Assembly: GCA_009767595.1 (NCBI GenBank)
Contig: VSDK01009724.1
Coordinates: 216,178-280,177, forward strand
Source of the DNA: Symbiodinium kawagutii
Taxonomy: Eukaryota; Sar; Dinophyceae; Suessiales; Symbiodiniaceae
Length of the DNA: 64,000 nucleotides
Reading direction: 5' to 3'
The notes beneath the pieces were generated by a model. It saw nothing but the letters and a program-made list of their open reading frames with translations, made no database searches and had not been told where the DNA came from. Within the stretch, counting starts at the first letter, position 1; each line of letters starts with the position of its first letter. Below are positions 37,185 through 49,192 of this stretch, piece after piece. Both the position numbers and the translations under genes were made by a program.

Positions 37185-38070
37185 CCATGAACAATCATGA
37201 ACAATCATCAACATACAAGCTTTCGGGTATCCTTCAAGTGCAGAATACTTACTCCCTCATGAAGCCTCGTCCATTTTGGTCCTATCGAAAGCTGCCGCTT
37301 TTGGGCGTTCCCCGGTATATTCTGGATATCTCCAGCAACATAGGCAGCACCTGTGAGGAACCCTTTTGCCATCCCCCAGGGTAGTTTGAGCCTCTCCCGG
37401 GCAGATCGTCACCAGCATGAAACATTTGGGCGTTGTGGCTTCTGCTCGCGTTATGGAGACCAGCCAACCAAAGCAAAGGTCATTGAAGAAGCCACACATC
37501 AAAATTATCAACCAATGTTGGTTTTATATAGATCGTTATCAATGGGCTAGAAGAAATTGAAAAAGATTGAAAAAAAGATTGAAAAATTCACAAAGACTGA
37601 AAACTCAGCTTTTACCTATAAGAGCATTTTTATATAACCTGCCATAACCTGCCAAAAAACCTGTGAACACATCCCAAAAAAACATTCAAACCACCATGGC
37701 CTTGATCATGGCTGAGGCATCCAGGATTAGTTGCCACCAGGAACGGCCAGACTGCAGCTCCCTTCGTTTTCTTCCCTACACCCAGCGCTGTACATAGGTG
37801 TTCCCCTCAGACATGGTTGGGAACCATCACAAGCGCTTCCCTCCGAAACCATCAAGCGCTATGATTAAATCATATTGACAATTCACCATTTTCCAAATAG
37901 TTGTTCGTCAAAGTTCACCCCTTGAAACCGAAATCAGTGGTGATCAGATCAAACCACGCATGGAATGGATGGATTTCGTTGGCTTTTGGAGGTTCCAGGT
38001 CCCAACCATGGCTCACTGGACCCGAATCAAATCGCGGTCAAGCCCCCCAGGGTGTGGTGCTACCACCTAC

Positions 38071-38120
38071 CCATGGCTTGGGCCCGCTGCGCCACGCGTC
38101 TTTCACGCGTTTCTAGGTTT
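38071..38120 (-). CDS. Exon 16
   Basis: Encodes NLETRERRVAQRAQAM plus split codons. The acceptor is CCTAG|AAACC and the donor is ATGG|GTAGG. A basic helical segment that reads on into exon 17 in phase 1. Confidence 0.6.
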
Positions 38121-38648
38121 CTAGGTGTCTGGAAACTGCTGAGCAGAGTCAACCACCTGAGCCCGCTGTGGCCTCAATGGTGAACCACTTCCACTTTGAG
38201 CCCAATATCAACCACTGACAATGGAGTACTTGATTGGTAAGTATTGATAATGGTGGATATGTGATAATTGTTGACTATTGATTGGCACAATACAAACTGA
38301 TTGAGCCTTATATGGATATGATATATATGAAGTAATGATTGGCAATGGTGGATAATACGGGGCTAAAACTGATCGAATGGTCCGCTCAAAGCCATCTTAT
38401 GGTAGGCGGGGCCTGGCTAAGATCCCATGGTGATGAATGGTGACAATGATTTGTAATGATCGTAAGGAGGAACCACCATGGATAGAGATGTATCAAGCCT
38501 GCCAGGTGTGATTTGACGGTTGGATTTCATCACAATATGGGGATACAGCAACATCAGCAGTGACTATAGGATACTGGATGCATCTGGATGCTAGTCCCAT
38601 TCCGGAAGCATTAGATGCGGACATGCTCGACCCAGCTGTTCACCTGGG

Positions 38649-39188
38649 TTGATTCATACTGCCAGAGAGGCTTCCCCTTCCTTCAGTGCTGGAGGATCCC
38701 ATCTTCATGATCTTAAGAAAACTGAATACCATCTTACCAAAGGGTCAATACATTCCGATGGAGCTGACTCTCAAATCGTCCACTCTCTCGACATGTTGTG
38801 CTCAAAAACACTGGGAACCATGCTGCAACTCTGTCAGAAATGCCGTCAACACTTGGACGAACCAAAATCCCAACAACAATTGCAAACACAACTTGCAGTA
38901 TCATGCAACCATATATGTAACTGCTCAGAAAAAATGGTCAGAACATTGAAAGAGCTGTGGTCCCCAGGTACACAGATTGAGTCTGTGTCAAGGCTGCCAA
39001 ACTCAGCCTTCAGCCAGAGGCCTGGTTCGGTGGGCATGCGTGATTCAAACTCCCAGCTTGTGAGGTCTGACGAAAAAGAAGCCATTGCACAAAACATGGA
39101 TCAGACAATACTTCTTGGCTCCGAAAACCAAAGAATCCTTAAAACTGCTATGAACAGCCCCTACATACCAAAACATGCCAACAATTGA
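38649..39188 (+). other. Unassigned 179-codon open frame
   Basis: Open plus-strand frame rich in Gln, Asn and Ser (HLDEPKSQQQLQTQLAVSCN), ending just before the GATA microsatellite. No domain recognised. The composition resembles the frames at 49193-49744 and 52390-52827, which hints at remnants of one element, but I could not align them. Confidence 0.2.
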
Positions 39189-39291
39189 CACACAAATGTA
39201 TGAAATATGCGCAGAAACTTTGACGGACAGAGAACTGAGGCAAGTGAGTTAGACGGATAGATAGATCCACTCAAAGGCAAAAAGTACCTAC

Positions 39292-39363
<72 letters not shown>

Positions 39364-39511
39364 GTAGATAGATAGATAGATAGATAGACAGATAGATAGA
39401 CGGACAGATAGACAGACAGATAGACAGACAGATAGACAGACAGAGACAGACAGACAGACAGACAGGCAGACAGACAGACAGACAGACAGACGGACAGACA
39501 GACAGACAGAG

Positions 39512-39574
<63 letters not shown>
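39292..39574. repeat. Compound (GATA)n/(GACA)n microsatellite
   Basis: About 283 bp of tetranucleotides: pure GATA at both ends and a GACA-rich centre with GACG and GGCA variants. A minus-strand frame through it is a repeat artefact. Confidence 0.95.
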
Positions 39575-41107
39575 GAGGTAAAGTCGATGGAAACAAAATT
39601 GACTGGACAAGCTCGACAGAAGTGTAATAGTAAAGAAAGAAGAATACGCTAGGACAGGATAAAAGAGGATGGGATTGAACATTTGATAAGATTGAAAGAA
39701 CTGGATCGTAGGAGGAAGGCAAATAAATAAGAAAGATATATCATGATATATAGGACATGATAGGTTAGGATGAAACAAGATGAATAATATCATGTTTTTC
39801 ATGTGGATTCTCAACCGTGCAACGTCATACAATGATTCTGCACATCGTATCAACCATTCAGGATATCTGATTCGAGGCCCGTCCCAACATCCAAAATAAT
39901 TAATCCCTTCAACACCCACCAGCTGCACGTGTTCAGGCACCGCAAAGGCCGCACCTCAAAAATGCCCGCGGCACTTAAACGCTCGGCCTTCGGAAGGACT
40001 GCTGTCATTAATCAGATCAGCAATGGCAATTGATTTCCAAGCGGGTTCAACTGTTGTTGGTGTGCTGGTGACTGCTGGCGATACATGACTGGTTCAGACA
40101 ATAACTCATGGATGCTAATTATTAATACACATAGCGACGAATCATGGTGAAAAATGGTGCCTCATTTCGAGCTGATGGTTACTATTGATTCATCGGTACT
40201 CGGACCGTGAGCAGGGTTCCATCCGGTTTCACAGTTGTCACATCAGTTTTTTAAGCTATAGGTGGCATCACTAAATGTCACCGTTGGGGTTTCATAACAG
40301 GGACTGTGTTTGAAACATTTCATGGTGATTTCGTCACACAGCGAGTCGTCTAAAATTACAGGATTGTGATTTTGACGAATGACCACCCACATATTCTGAT
40401 GCCTTAATCAATCTCACGACAGAGGCATAAACGCAGCATCGGTAACTCATCTCAGGAACAACATGGGGTCGTCGATAAATGGGCCCCAAAATGGTCATTC
40501 ACATTGTGGAAACCGCCAATCATAGTGGTTTTATATTGGGTACACCATTTACGGAAAAGCCCACATGGAACAATTTGAACGCAAGACTCTCTGCACAAGT
40601 TTAGCGGCACCTGCTTCTGCGTCAACAATGGCCTTGGAGTTTGGAGGTTGGCAGTTGGAACGAAGTGGGTGTAGTAGTTGAGAGTGGATTCATGATGGTC
40701 ATCATACCATATCATACCATATCATACCATACCGAACAAACATACAAAGAACGATGCATACATACAAACATACCCAATGCCCATTGTGCGTGAAACTTAG
40801 CTTCCCGTCGGCCTTGAGGGTGGTGGCTATCACTGCATGATGGACCATATAGACACTAGCTGATCAATAGCTATCTCCAGTCCAATGGTTGTAATGTACC
40901 CAAACTCGAAGTAGGCATCATCATCTATATACATCTCAAATGCAAGTGATATGTGGAACATGATGTAATTAACATGTATTCCATACTAGATGTAGCATGA
41001 TGTAGCATGTATTCCATAGGTTTGACATGTTTGAGCCATAGCATGTCGAATACCCATAGGACATCGCCAGTGTTCTCACCAAGGATTCGCCCTCTGGGTG
41101 CTGTCAC

Positions 41108-41144
41108 TGGATATCCTTGGGCGACACTTCCAAGGTTCCTGAAC
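41108..41144 (-). CDS. Exon 15
   Basis: A 37-nt exon encoding SGTLEVSPKDI with split codons at both ends. The acceptor is CCAG|GTTCA and the donor is CCA|GTGAC. The unspliced frame meets TGA immediately after the donor. It joins exon 14 (phase 1) and exon 16 (phase 2). Confidence 0.55.
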
Positions 41145-42248
41145 CTGGCAGCGCCAAAAACTGGGTGAGACAAACAGTGGGACGGGACCAGGATGGACCA
41201 GGTGTTCTAGCTTGAGCTCATGAGCGAACAGCTACACAGGTGCAGCTGATGTTGAGCAGGAGATTTGCCAAAACCGATTCTCAAATGGTCATAAGTCATA
41301 AGTAAGTAACTTGTGTATTGAACTTCTCGATCATCAACTTTCTCTTGTGTACTGAAAACAATAAGACGGGCTGTGCCAGGCCGGCTCAAACCGCTGGACC
41401 AATGCTATCATCCTACGAAGCAAACAAGAAGAGCCCCTGATCGCATGGCACGGAGAGCCCCAAACCGAACCAATTCGTAGGGGAAAAAGATGTTCATTTC
41501 AGAGCACATACCATTGGCACATGGGAGTGGATGGATGAAGTGACACCAAATGACTCAAACCAAGAGATTGAGGCACGGTTCGGAATCAAAAGCTACTCCG
41601 TTCGTCCGTGGACTGACATTTTGCAATGTATGATTGTCGATTTTGTCATCATTCAGTGAGGCTCGGCTTGACTGATAATTTTCCGCTACAACATCAGAAA
41701 CGCATCAAAACAGTTTAGAACAAAATCAATTGGATGAACTAAACGCAAGTTGGAACAACTGACTTTGTTTGAAAAACAACCCCCACTGGATTTCCTTAAA
41801 CACCATGTATACTTAACCTGTATACCTACACTGCAAAAAATAACAAAAGTTATGGGTTACAAGGTGTTGTCATCATATTATATTCAGACATATTCAGACT
41901 GTTGTGAATCACAATGTTGGTTGCTTTCCTTACAGGAATTTGCACAGCTGTTTGATTTGCAACCTCCTGAAATTTTGTCGGTTCATCGTACAGGCAAATT
42001 GGCGTGCCACCCATACTAATTGCTACCGGGCAAAAAGCTTTGGAGAATTTAAACAAAGCGAACAAGGATTCATCAACTTTGATAGAGGTTGAATATGGTT
42101 TGGTGATTTTTGAATTAACTTTGAATGGCAATAAGGATTCATGTCGATAGGTTCAACCTGTCATCCATGCTTCATGCCTGCTGGTCATATTCAATGCTAC
42201 TCACAGCTTATCTCTGTTTCGTTTCCAAGTCGGCTCCCTCGGCGTCAC

Positions 42249-42289
42249 CGTCTGCAAACTCGAAGTTATACTTTCCACGCTTCGTGCCC
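42249..42289 (-). CDS. Exon 14
   Basis: Encodes GTKRGKYNFEFAD. The acceptor is CCCAG|GGGCA and the donor is GACG|GTGAC (phase 1). The unspliced frame would end in TAA 14 codons later. Confidence 0.65.
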
Positions 42290-43384
42290 CTGGGGTCAAC
42301 AGCTGCCACCAGGCTCACCGGCGATGCAACCACTGAAACTGGTGATGTGTGGATATGTTCTACTCAGCTGAGTCATGGTATGGTCATGGTATAGTTGTGG
42401 TATAGTCATAGTAACATATAGTAACCATCTATTTAACTGCAGGTCACATGCAACCGGTCATTAACATTCCAGACCCAGCAAGCAGCTGTACGTTCTGTAA
42501 ACTTCACTTGCAAGCCAAACATGAAGTTGTTTCATGGGAAAAAGCTCTGACGTTCGCACAGTTGTGCGAGACTTTCCCAAATATCCCCCCAAAGTTGTAC
42601 AATACCTCACCCTGTGGGAAAGACTCACACCTACATATATACTGTACCTCACAGTAAGTGTTCCCAAACATAATCTCACTATACTTCAATACCTCTGATA
42701 CTACAACTGTACGGAATACTTGATGATGAATTTAATGGGCCATCGCCGGCCATCGCAAATCGATTCGCAACCATGAAATTCTTCAAACTACGTTCCACCG
42801 GGGCACACGGACGCATGGATATGACACGCTATGGATCAGTATGGTTCAATTCTCCAAGTCCAGCTGGGTGGGTGAAAGTGAACGAACTCTCTTGTTGCAA
42901 AAGTTCATCGGCGCATTTTCGGAACCCATGGCTATGACATGTGAACAGAAATTGAGATGCCTGGGGGGGCACCACCGTGGCTATGGATAAGCCTATATGA
43001 TCCATCAAATTTTGAGGTACAAAAACCAAGGTTCTGCGGTGCGATGGGTGTTGAAACTGAGGCAAAACACGCTTATATGTGGGCTGAGAACCCAGTTGCT
43101 CACTAGGCTGGGCCATCAAGTACTGAATCCAATGGAAATCAAAGCCAGTAAATCAAGATTCTCTGTCTGTTAGTGAATTAACGACATTAATCAGCCATGG
43201 GAAATCTTGAATCAGTCACGAGCAAAGGGTATCAGTTACGACCTCATGCTCCATATTGTTCGAGCATCTATATCATCAGAAGCATCCAGCTGGTTGTTCA
43301 CTCAAGCACTGGTTCAATGCAAACAAAAACATCTCACCGAAAAAAACACATAGACCATCATCGACCTTTCCCAAATAATTACTT

Positions 43385-43420
43385 GTGGGTGTCTCAAAAT
43401 AGGGGCATTCCCAAATCATC
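43385..43420. repeat. Family A end
   Basis: GTGGGTGTCTCAAAATAGGG followed by GCATTCCCAAATCATCC, closely like the left half of the copy at 48529. Confidence 0.5.
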
Positions 43421-43730
43421 CAGAGTAATTATAAACCAATCATAGTAATATATCATACATTATAGTTGGTATATCCTCTTTTATTGGCTATTAAATATCA
43501 CCATTGTTAACCATTAATAAACCAATAGCTTGACAAACCACCCATTTGCTTGACAATACTAATATGAAATATTAGCTGGTATCCTGTATTCTTGGTTAAC
43601 CACTGATCGACCATTTTGTGTCTTCCCAATGGTTTTGTCAAACCACCCGTTGGCTTCCTGGATCTGGTGGTTTGTTGGTTCCGACTTCCTGGCCTCAAGG
43701 TTCCCTCAGTGGACAAGCTGCGCTTGCGAC

Positions 43731-43764
43731 CTCATCTGTTTCGCTGAACAGGCTGCAATGGTCA
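43731..43764 (-). CDS. Exon 13
   Basis: A 34-nt exon encoding TIAACSAKQM with split codons at both ends. The acceptor is CCAG|TGACC and the donor is TGAG|GTCGC. Its phase (entry 1, exit 2) joins exons 12 and 14 exactly. Confidence 0.5.
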
Positions 43765-44004
43765 CTGGCCATTTCAGCATCAGCGAGTGCAGCAAAGAAC
43801 AGCAAACTTAAAAAAAATCTTCAAAGAAGAACTGCCTTCATCAGAGCCAAAGCGCCTGGATGGTAGATGATATGTCTTGCAGAAATCCATTCGAGATTCA
43901 ACTAGGTTCTATTCTGGTTGATAGTTTAAATTTCAAACCCGCGTGAAAAAGCCGAATATGGGTTTAATCCAATATTAACCACTTATAGAAACAAACCAAC
44001 CATA

Positions 44005-44036
44005 ACTTGGGGTTACCTATGGCTTGAGAAAACACC
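44005..44036. repeat. Family A end near exon 12
   Basis: The sequence CTTGGGGTTACCTATGGCTT is followed by GAGAAAACACC. It lies about 55 bp inside the donor of exon 12. Confidence 0.5.
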
Positions 44037-44089
44037 GTATGTTCTATGACTTCCATGTTCGCCTTCCCCTTTGGGTCTCTTCAAGTGAC

Positions 44090-44137
44090 CATTGTGCGGG
44101 CCGCCAGTTGACATGCCGCGAGCGCACCTCCCTGCAC
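44090..44137 (-). CDS. Exon 12 (tentative)
   Basis: Modelled as AGRCARGMSTGGPHN with phase 1 on both sides (TCAG|GTGCA; AATG|GTCAC). Two other minus frames and one plus frame are open through this GC-rich island, so the island is probably coding but the frame is uncertain. Confidence 0.4.
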
Positions 44138-44697
44138 CTGACTCGTGTCCTGAGCACGAAGAGCCCGGCAGGGCCCCACAAAAGCATCAACCGCTGATGG
44201 TGGAGATCCCATCAGAACCATCATAAAACCAGCACGTTTCACCTTTAACTAAGCCTCTTGAATGATCAATCTTAATCCATATTTGGTTGATATTGGTTTT
44301 ATGATCGTTCTGGAAATGCGCACATTTTTTCGTTGCTTATTTGGTGGACCAAATGGTATCAATTCGACTGTATGGCTTTGGGTCTTCCGCTTCATCAGCC
44401 CACAAACCGCCGGAAATGACCACACCATTCTTTTGTGTGGTAGTGTAGTTGTGGTTGTGTTGTGGTGGCGGGGGTGTGCTGATGCGAATGGTCCCGTTGG
44501 GCTGATCAATGAGCATGCAAGGTATTTCGCGGGAAATCACATCTCAAAATAAAGATAAGATATGATAAAATACATGCCAAGATATGATAGTCATTCACTA
44601 GTAACCATCTATAGTAAAAAAACCAACCATTTTTCTGGGGTCCCCAAAAAGTCATCCACTAGTAAACCATTTATAGCGATAAACCAACCTTGACCAA

Positions 44698-44732
44698 CCA
44701 TAGCTTTTTGGGTTCCCAATGGCTTGAGAAAA
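44698..44732. repeat. Family A end, left of exon 11
   Basis: The sequence ends in TTCCCAATGGCTTGAGAAA. It is the inverted partner of 45050-45083 and lies 42 bp inside the donor of exon 11. Confidence 0.65.
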
Positions 44733-44773
44733 AATTCGACTTCGCCCATCTCAACCAGATCCCAAGTTGCAAC

Positions 44774-44861
44774 CCCTGCAGGGCGACCGCTCCTCCAAGG
44801 CTGCGAAGCGCAGTCGCGCCCGCAAGTTCTTGGGCAGCTGCACGTCGGCCCTGAAGGCGGG
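44774..44861 (-). CDS. Exon 11, flanked by inverted repeats
   Basis: Encodes PAFRADVQLPKNLRARLRFA and ALEERSPCR. The acceptor is CCCAG|CCCGCC and the donor is AGGG|GTTGC (phase 1). The plus strand has an open, G/C-ending frame too (GDRSSKAAKRSRARKF), so strand choice rests on continuity with exons 10 and 12. A 34-bp inverted repeat brackets this exon (see findings). Confidence 0.62.
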
Positions 44862-45049
44862 CTGGGGCAGGTTTTGGCAGGTTTTTGACCCAATAAATAA
44901 GGAAAAAAATCGTGGTTTTATGGGGCATTATAAGTTAAACCAGGGGATTTTTATAGGGTTAGCTATGGTTAATAATCAATGGTTTTATGGGGCATTGTAA
45001 TAGTTGATAATAAGGATTAATAGAGAATAATCATCAACAGTGATAATGG

Positions 45050-45083
45050 TGGTTTCTCAAGCCATTGGGAACCCCAAAGCTAT
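45050..45083. repeat. Family A end, right of exon 11
   Basis: The sequence GGTTTCTCAAGCCATTGGGA continues to CCCCAAAGCTATG. It is the reverse complement of 44698-44732 with about three differences by eye. Confidence 0.65.
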
Positions 45084-45780
45084 GGGTGTTTATTGCTGTA
45101 AATGCTTAACATCGGATGATTTGCGAGTACCCCCATGTTGAGACAAATGGTGGCAACCGATGGTAGTCTTGAAAATAATTAGTCAATGAGTATAAAAAAG
45201 GGAAATCATGAGCTCGAAGACTACCATTGGCTTAGTTCTAACTATGGTAATCATTAGCTTATAGGGTTGGTCAATGCTGACCATCATTGTCCTGCTTGCT
45301 GATACTTCTCACTCCTGGTGCTTCCACATACTCAAAAATATAGGGTGGTTGATACTGGCACCTGATGAGTCATCAGCAGCTTAATGCTTGAGTAGAGGGA
45401 TCGACGATCTAGCTGGCATAATCAATGAAGATATTGCAGCCTCTCTTGCTCTGTTGTGATGTGGTCTTCTTGCAGTGGTTGAAACTCCAGCTGTGAATTT
45501 CTGAAATCCAATCGTCCAAATTCACACGAAGATTGACGGGCCCAACATACAGCGATCACCTTCCCTCAGAACTTTGTTCAAACAGCACATCTGATGTACT
45601 GCACAATGATCATGCCTTTGCGTATGTTTATGTGCAAAGCAGATTGCCAGGGTTGACAAACACGTCTCGTTCAAAATCGAGCACCACAACGCCTCATGCT
45701 GTGATTTGCAAAGCCAATCGGGGAACGAAAGCTAGGAGATCTAGCTATACTCATTCCCAAGTAACCCCAGAATGCTGTAC

Positions 45781-45894
45781 AAAATTGATCGCGCCGAGTT
45801 TCTTCTCCCAATCCAGGTCATCCTCGAACATAATCTCGAAGACATGTCCTTGATCGAGCGCAACGGTGAGACCCCGGAAGGGAGCGGTGCCGAG
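45781..45894 (-). CDS. Exon 10
   Basis: Thirty-eight codons, including LTVALDQGHVFEIMFEDDLD and WEKKLGAINF. The acceptor is GTAG|CTCGG and the donor is TTTT|GTACA, phase 0 at both ends. It looks like a mixed-strand segment with an acidic turn. No family recognised. Confidence 0.75.
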
Positions 45895-46140
45895 CTACAC
45901 GGTCCGAAATCAACCAGCAGCATCTGGTTGGTGGTTAGTCTTGCCATGCCACAAAAAGTAGGCAATCCAACCATTCCGAATACTATAGGGGAAATATGTT
46001 CAAGACAACCAACTTGAATGATGTTTCGGAAATTCCTGAAGCATCAATTTCCCCCAAAAGTTTATCCCACAAGAATCCACAACTGTTTCTCCCATGGTAC
46101 GTGCGACGCAGCTGAGTGTGTCCACGGGTTCCCGTCATTC

Positions 46141-46230
46141 CTGCAGCAGCCGGTCCTTCAGGGTGCTGAGAAGCCACCTTGGGTTCACATCTGAGACCTC
46201 GGCCGCCACAAGGAGCATCACCCCGAAGCT
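46141..46230 (-). CDS. Exon 9
   Basis: Thirty codons reading SFGVMLLVAAEVSDVNPRWL and LSTLKDRLLQ. Codon use is strongly coding. The acceptor is TTCAG|AGC. The donor is taken as CAG|GAATGA (GA type, phase 0); if unspliced, the frame would stop two codons later, so this could also be a terminal exon. Confidence 0.72.
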
Positions 46231-46510
46231 CTGAAGGTGACCACCAAACATGGATAGGGTAGGTTACCTCCATAGGGTATGACAGGGTCCTGTGATGTAC
46301 TAGTACTGTATTTCTGTGTGTTTGTCTTGGGTGTTAATATGCACATAATATATACACTCTTGAAGCATTACTATGTGGACAAAAATGACGATCTCTGTGA
46401 TTTATGAATCATCCGCAAACTCAAGCCATACTTAGCATATCACATTGGGATACATGGGGTAAGTCTTGGACATCCTAAGGTGCATCCATGGGCCATGGGT
46501 TGGGTCCCTC

Positions 46511-46555
46511 CCTGGTCGCACGGATCTTCCTGTGGTCATGGCCATCCCAGAAATC
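46511..46555 (-). CDS. Exon 8 (tentative)
   Basis: Encodes DFWDGHDHRKIRATR between CCAG|GAT and a GA-type donor. The H-x-H pair could be the histidine end of the ZZ finger begun in exon 7. The splice signals are weak and this is one of the least certain exons in the model. Confidence 0.35.
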
Positions 46556-46935
46556 CTGGACTCACCATGAGCTCAAACGAGTGGCTTGAGAAAACCCAAG
46601 CTACTCTAACCAACAAACTGATACTTAACAAATGTCAACCAAAAAAATCTGCTCATCTTGTTAGATGGAACCAACAAACTGCAGTGGTACTTTGAACCAT
46701 CAAACCAACTGGGACTCGTCCCTGGCTTCAATCACAACGAAGATCAAACGGATTCAGCATCGATGGAAAACAAATGAATAGTCCAACGCCCAACCAAGTG
46801 ACTATGGCATATCCACCAGCATCAACCACTAGTAACCATTAACCCCTATCAAATGACTATCAACATCTATGAATCATCACACATACTACCCATGTTCCAC
46901 CATCATCCACACCTGCCGCAGTTCCCAGCTGCAGC

Positions 46936-47087
46936 CCAGCTGCAAACGCTGTAGTTGACGCAATGGATGCATCGAAAGCGTGGGCCCAGAATGGCCTTGC
47001 TGCACATGCTGCACCTGAGGAGCTGACCCCGCGAACCACCGCGGCTTGGACCACGCCGCAAGGTGCGGTGGAAAGGTGCCAGAAGAG
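46936..47087 (-). CDS. Exon 7, ZZ-type zinc-finger-like
   Basis: Fifty codons. A basic segment (HRTLRRGPSRGGSRG) precedes CSMCSKAILGPRFRC and IHCVNYSVC. The pattern C-x2-C, I-x-G-x-R-F-x-C-x2-C and N-Y-x-x-C matches the first half of ZZ fingers, which bind zinc and peptide ligands. The next cysteine usually found two residues later is not visible, so this may be a divergent finger or its second half may lie on an unassigned exon. The modelled donor is GC-type; its exact position is uncertain by a few codons. Confidence 0.7.
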
Positions 47088-47863
47088 CTTGGAGAAACTG
47101 CGGAAAGCTGGAAACCACTGGCGTTGGAACGCGGAAATCTATGGAGAATTCTTTGAAAGTGATTTGTTTAGACTTGACTTTTGTCGATTTGCAAACTAAA
47201 ACAGTCAAGGAAAAACTTTGGGAGTTGTGGATTAGATTTTGGAGGTGACAACGAATGACAAAGCATGCAGCCGACCTGACATACTTAGCGGTCTCATATG
47301 TAACAAAGATTTGTTGGAATGAATTGGGCAATGTTGAGCGCCAAGTTGTAGAAGGGTGCAACAAAAAAATTGTCATAGTGGATTCGAACCTTGCGACCAA
47401 ACTTATTTTTGTAAAAAAAAATCCATGAGTTCGCCATAGTTGGTCTCGTGCTGTGGTTGGCATTGCTCAAATGAGACATTCCAATAATGATGCCATAGTA
47501 ACAACTTCAAACTGCTTATAATATCTTCTGATCACCATTGTTTACGGATCGTGCAAGTGATTTTGGGCAGATTTGGGGTAGGCGGTGGGGTTGCCTGTAA
47601 ACCTACAAATGGTCTCGCAATGCAGTCCACACGTCCCCACATCCCACCACTTCCCCTGGTGTGCCTCCATAACCCCACACTACTAGATGGTGCCTATTCA
47701 TTGAAAACTTGTCGGGTGCTCGACTCAATTCTCGCCTGTGTCAAGACAAGCCCCAAAAAATCCCCAAACAGTGTGAATTTATGTGAATCTCAGGTCAGGT
47801 GCCCAGGGAATTCCACGAAATTCATGCACTTTCAGTACCTCACATGCAACCCCTTGAGGCTAC

Positions 47864-47930
47864 CCCAATGGCTCCAGTCAAGCTGCTGGGTCAGCACGTG
47901 TCGCACGCCTTGGAAGGCCACGTCCAGGCC
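47864..47930 (-). CDS. Exon 6
   Basis: Encodes GLDVAFQGVRHVLTQQLDWS followed by HW. Third positions are strongly G/C. The acceptor is TGAG|GGCCT and the donor is TGGG|GTAGC (phase 1). The plus strand is also open here, but the minus peptide and splice signals fit the gene better. Confidence 0.7.
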
Positions 47931-48528
47931 CTCATCCCCATGCCAACCAGCTGGTCATCAAACTCCAGTGGATGTGGGAGACCCCAGGTACTGATACCCA
48001 GGTTGGTTCAACCACGTGTGGTACTCATGGCAAGGTGTCCTGAGTCGTGGGCCCCAAACTCGTGGTAAGCTAAAACAGGTCATTGAGGGATGGCTAGGGG
48101 GTGCGAACCTGTATGGACATAGCGTTACATAGCTACATAAGTATTGTACTCATTTTATACTCCGCTCGATACACGCAAGCATTCCATCGTATTCCCATTT
48201 TCATTATCGTGTTTGATGAACGCGTCTCCCAAGGAGACAAATCGCCAAGTCGGGTTCAAAACCTTCAAATCATAAATTCCACTGCATTGTGTTAATCCCA
48301 TGGTGCTCCATATTGTAACTGCAACCACAACTCGTAATTGATGAATGGCAAACCAATTATTATTGGTTCCACCATCCCTACTTGTGGTGGATCACGGCTC
48401 ATAATGGGACTGCCGCCAACAACAAAATACAGTCTGCGAACCAACAGCCAATCAAAGACTGCACTGGACATTTCCTTGTATACTTGCAGTGGCCCATGGC
48501 TAGATGCAGCATCATTCGGGGGTATATA

Positions 48529-48630
48529 GTGGTTTCTCAAAATAGGGGTACCCCAAAATCATCCTTTTCGAAACATTTCTAATTAGTAATAAACCAACCA
48601 TTTTGGGGGTTCCCTATTTTGAGAAACCAC
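48529..48630. mobile_element. MITE-like inverted-repeat element, family A, best copy
   Basis: A 102-bp element with near-perfect terminal inverted repeats: GTGGTTTCTCAAAATAGGG at the left and CCCTATTTTGAGAAACCAC at the right, each followed inward by a GGTACCCC/GGGGTTCC-type block. No coding capacity. Flanks are TATA-rich; a target-site duplication could not be fixed. Confidence 0.75.
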
Positions 48631-48798
48631 CATATACTGGTTGTTGGTTGCACAACTTCATCAACCGTGTTTCTTTATTGGTGCACCGATTACGTTTTCC
48701 CCCAAGGCCAGTGCACCACATCCCAACTTGGTTGGTGATGGAATCGGATCGCAGAGCTGGAATTGGCCGACCCAGACAGCGGTAGCTGTAGTAGCCGG

Positions 48799-48870
48799 NN
48801 NNNNNNNNNNNNNNNNNNNNNNNNNNNNNNNNNNNNNNNNNNNNNNNNNNNNNNNNNNNNNNNNNNNNNN
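48799..48870. other. Assembly gap (72 N)
   Basis: A run of N in intron 5, directly followed by ACACAC, so the missing sequence may be a CA microsatellite. It could also hide a small exon. Confidence 0.98.
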
Positions 48871-49192
48871 ACACACTTGAAAGACCGAATGGGTCACATG
48901 CTACCAGTATCATAATCGATAAGACCCATCGGATGTGCCCTGATAGACACGAAAGCCAAATTGGCGATGAGAGGATGATGGTGGTTGTGATCAGATGATG
49001 GGAATTCCCTGGTTCATGTAAAAATGCAGTGGCGGCTGACGGCTGAAAGCTGAAAACTGAAATCGGCTGAAAGAAACACGGCATTGGAACAGCTTGTGAT
49101 GATCACTTAATTGAAAGCGCAGGTACAGGAAACTGGCCAAGTTTCCCTTCCCACTCATGTCCACAGCTTCGTTGCGTGTGGTTAGGACATGA

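Noticed and set aside
37010-37200. Plus-strand exon candidate GQVGQQLRRERWLEQVGRLM
   Set aside because: Good local codon use, but no convincing splice partners on that strand; left unassigned.
39161-39940. 259-codon minus-strand frame rich in Leu-Ser-Ile-Tyr repeats
   Set aside because: It is simply the translation of the GATA/GACA microsatellite.
39890-39950. Extra minus-strand exon candidate AAFAVPEHVQL
   Set aside because: Splice-like ends are present, but its phases do not fit between exons 15 and 16.
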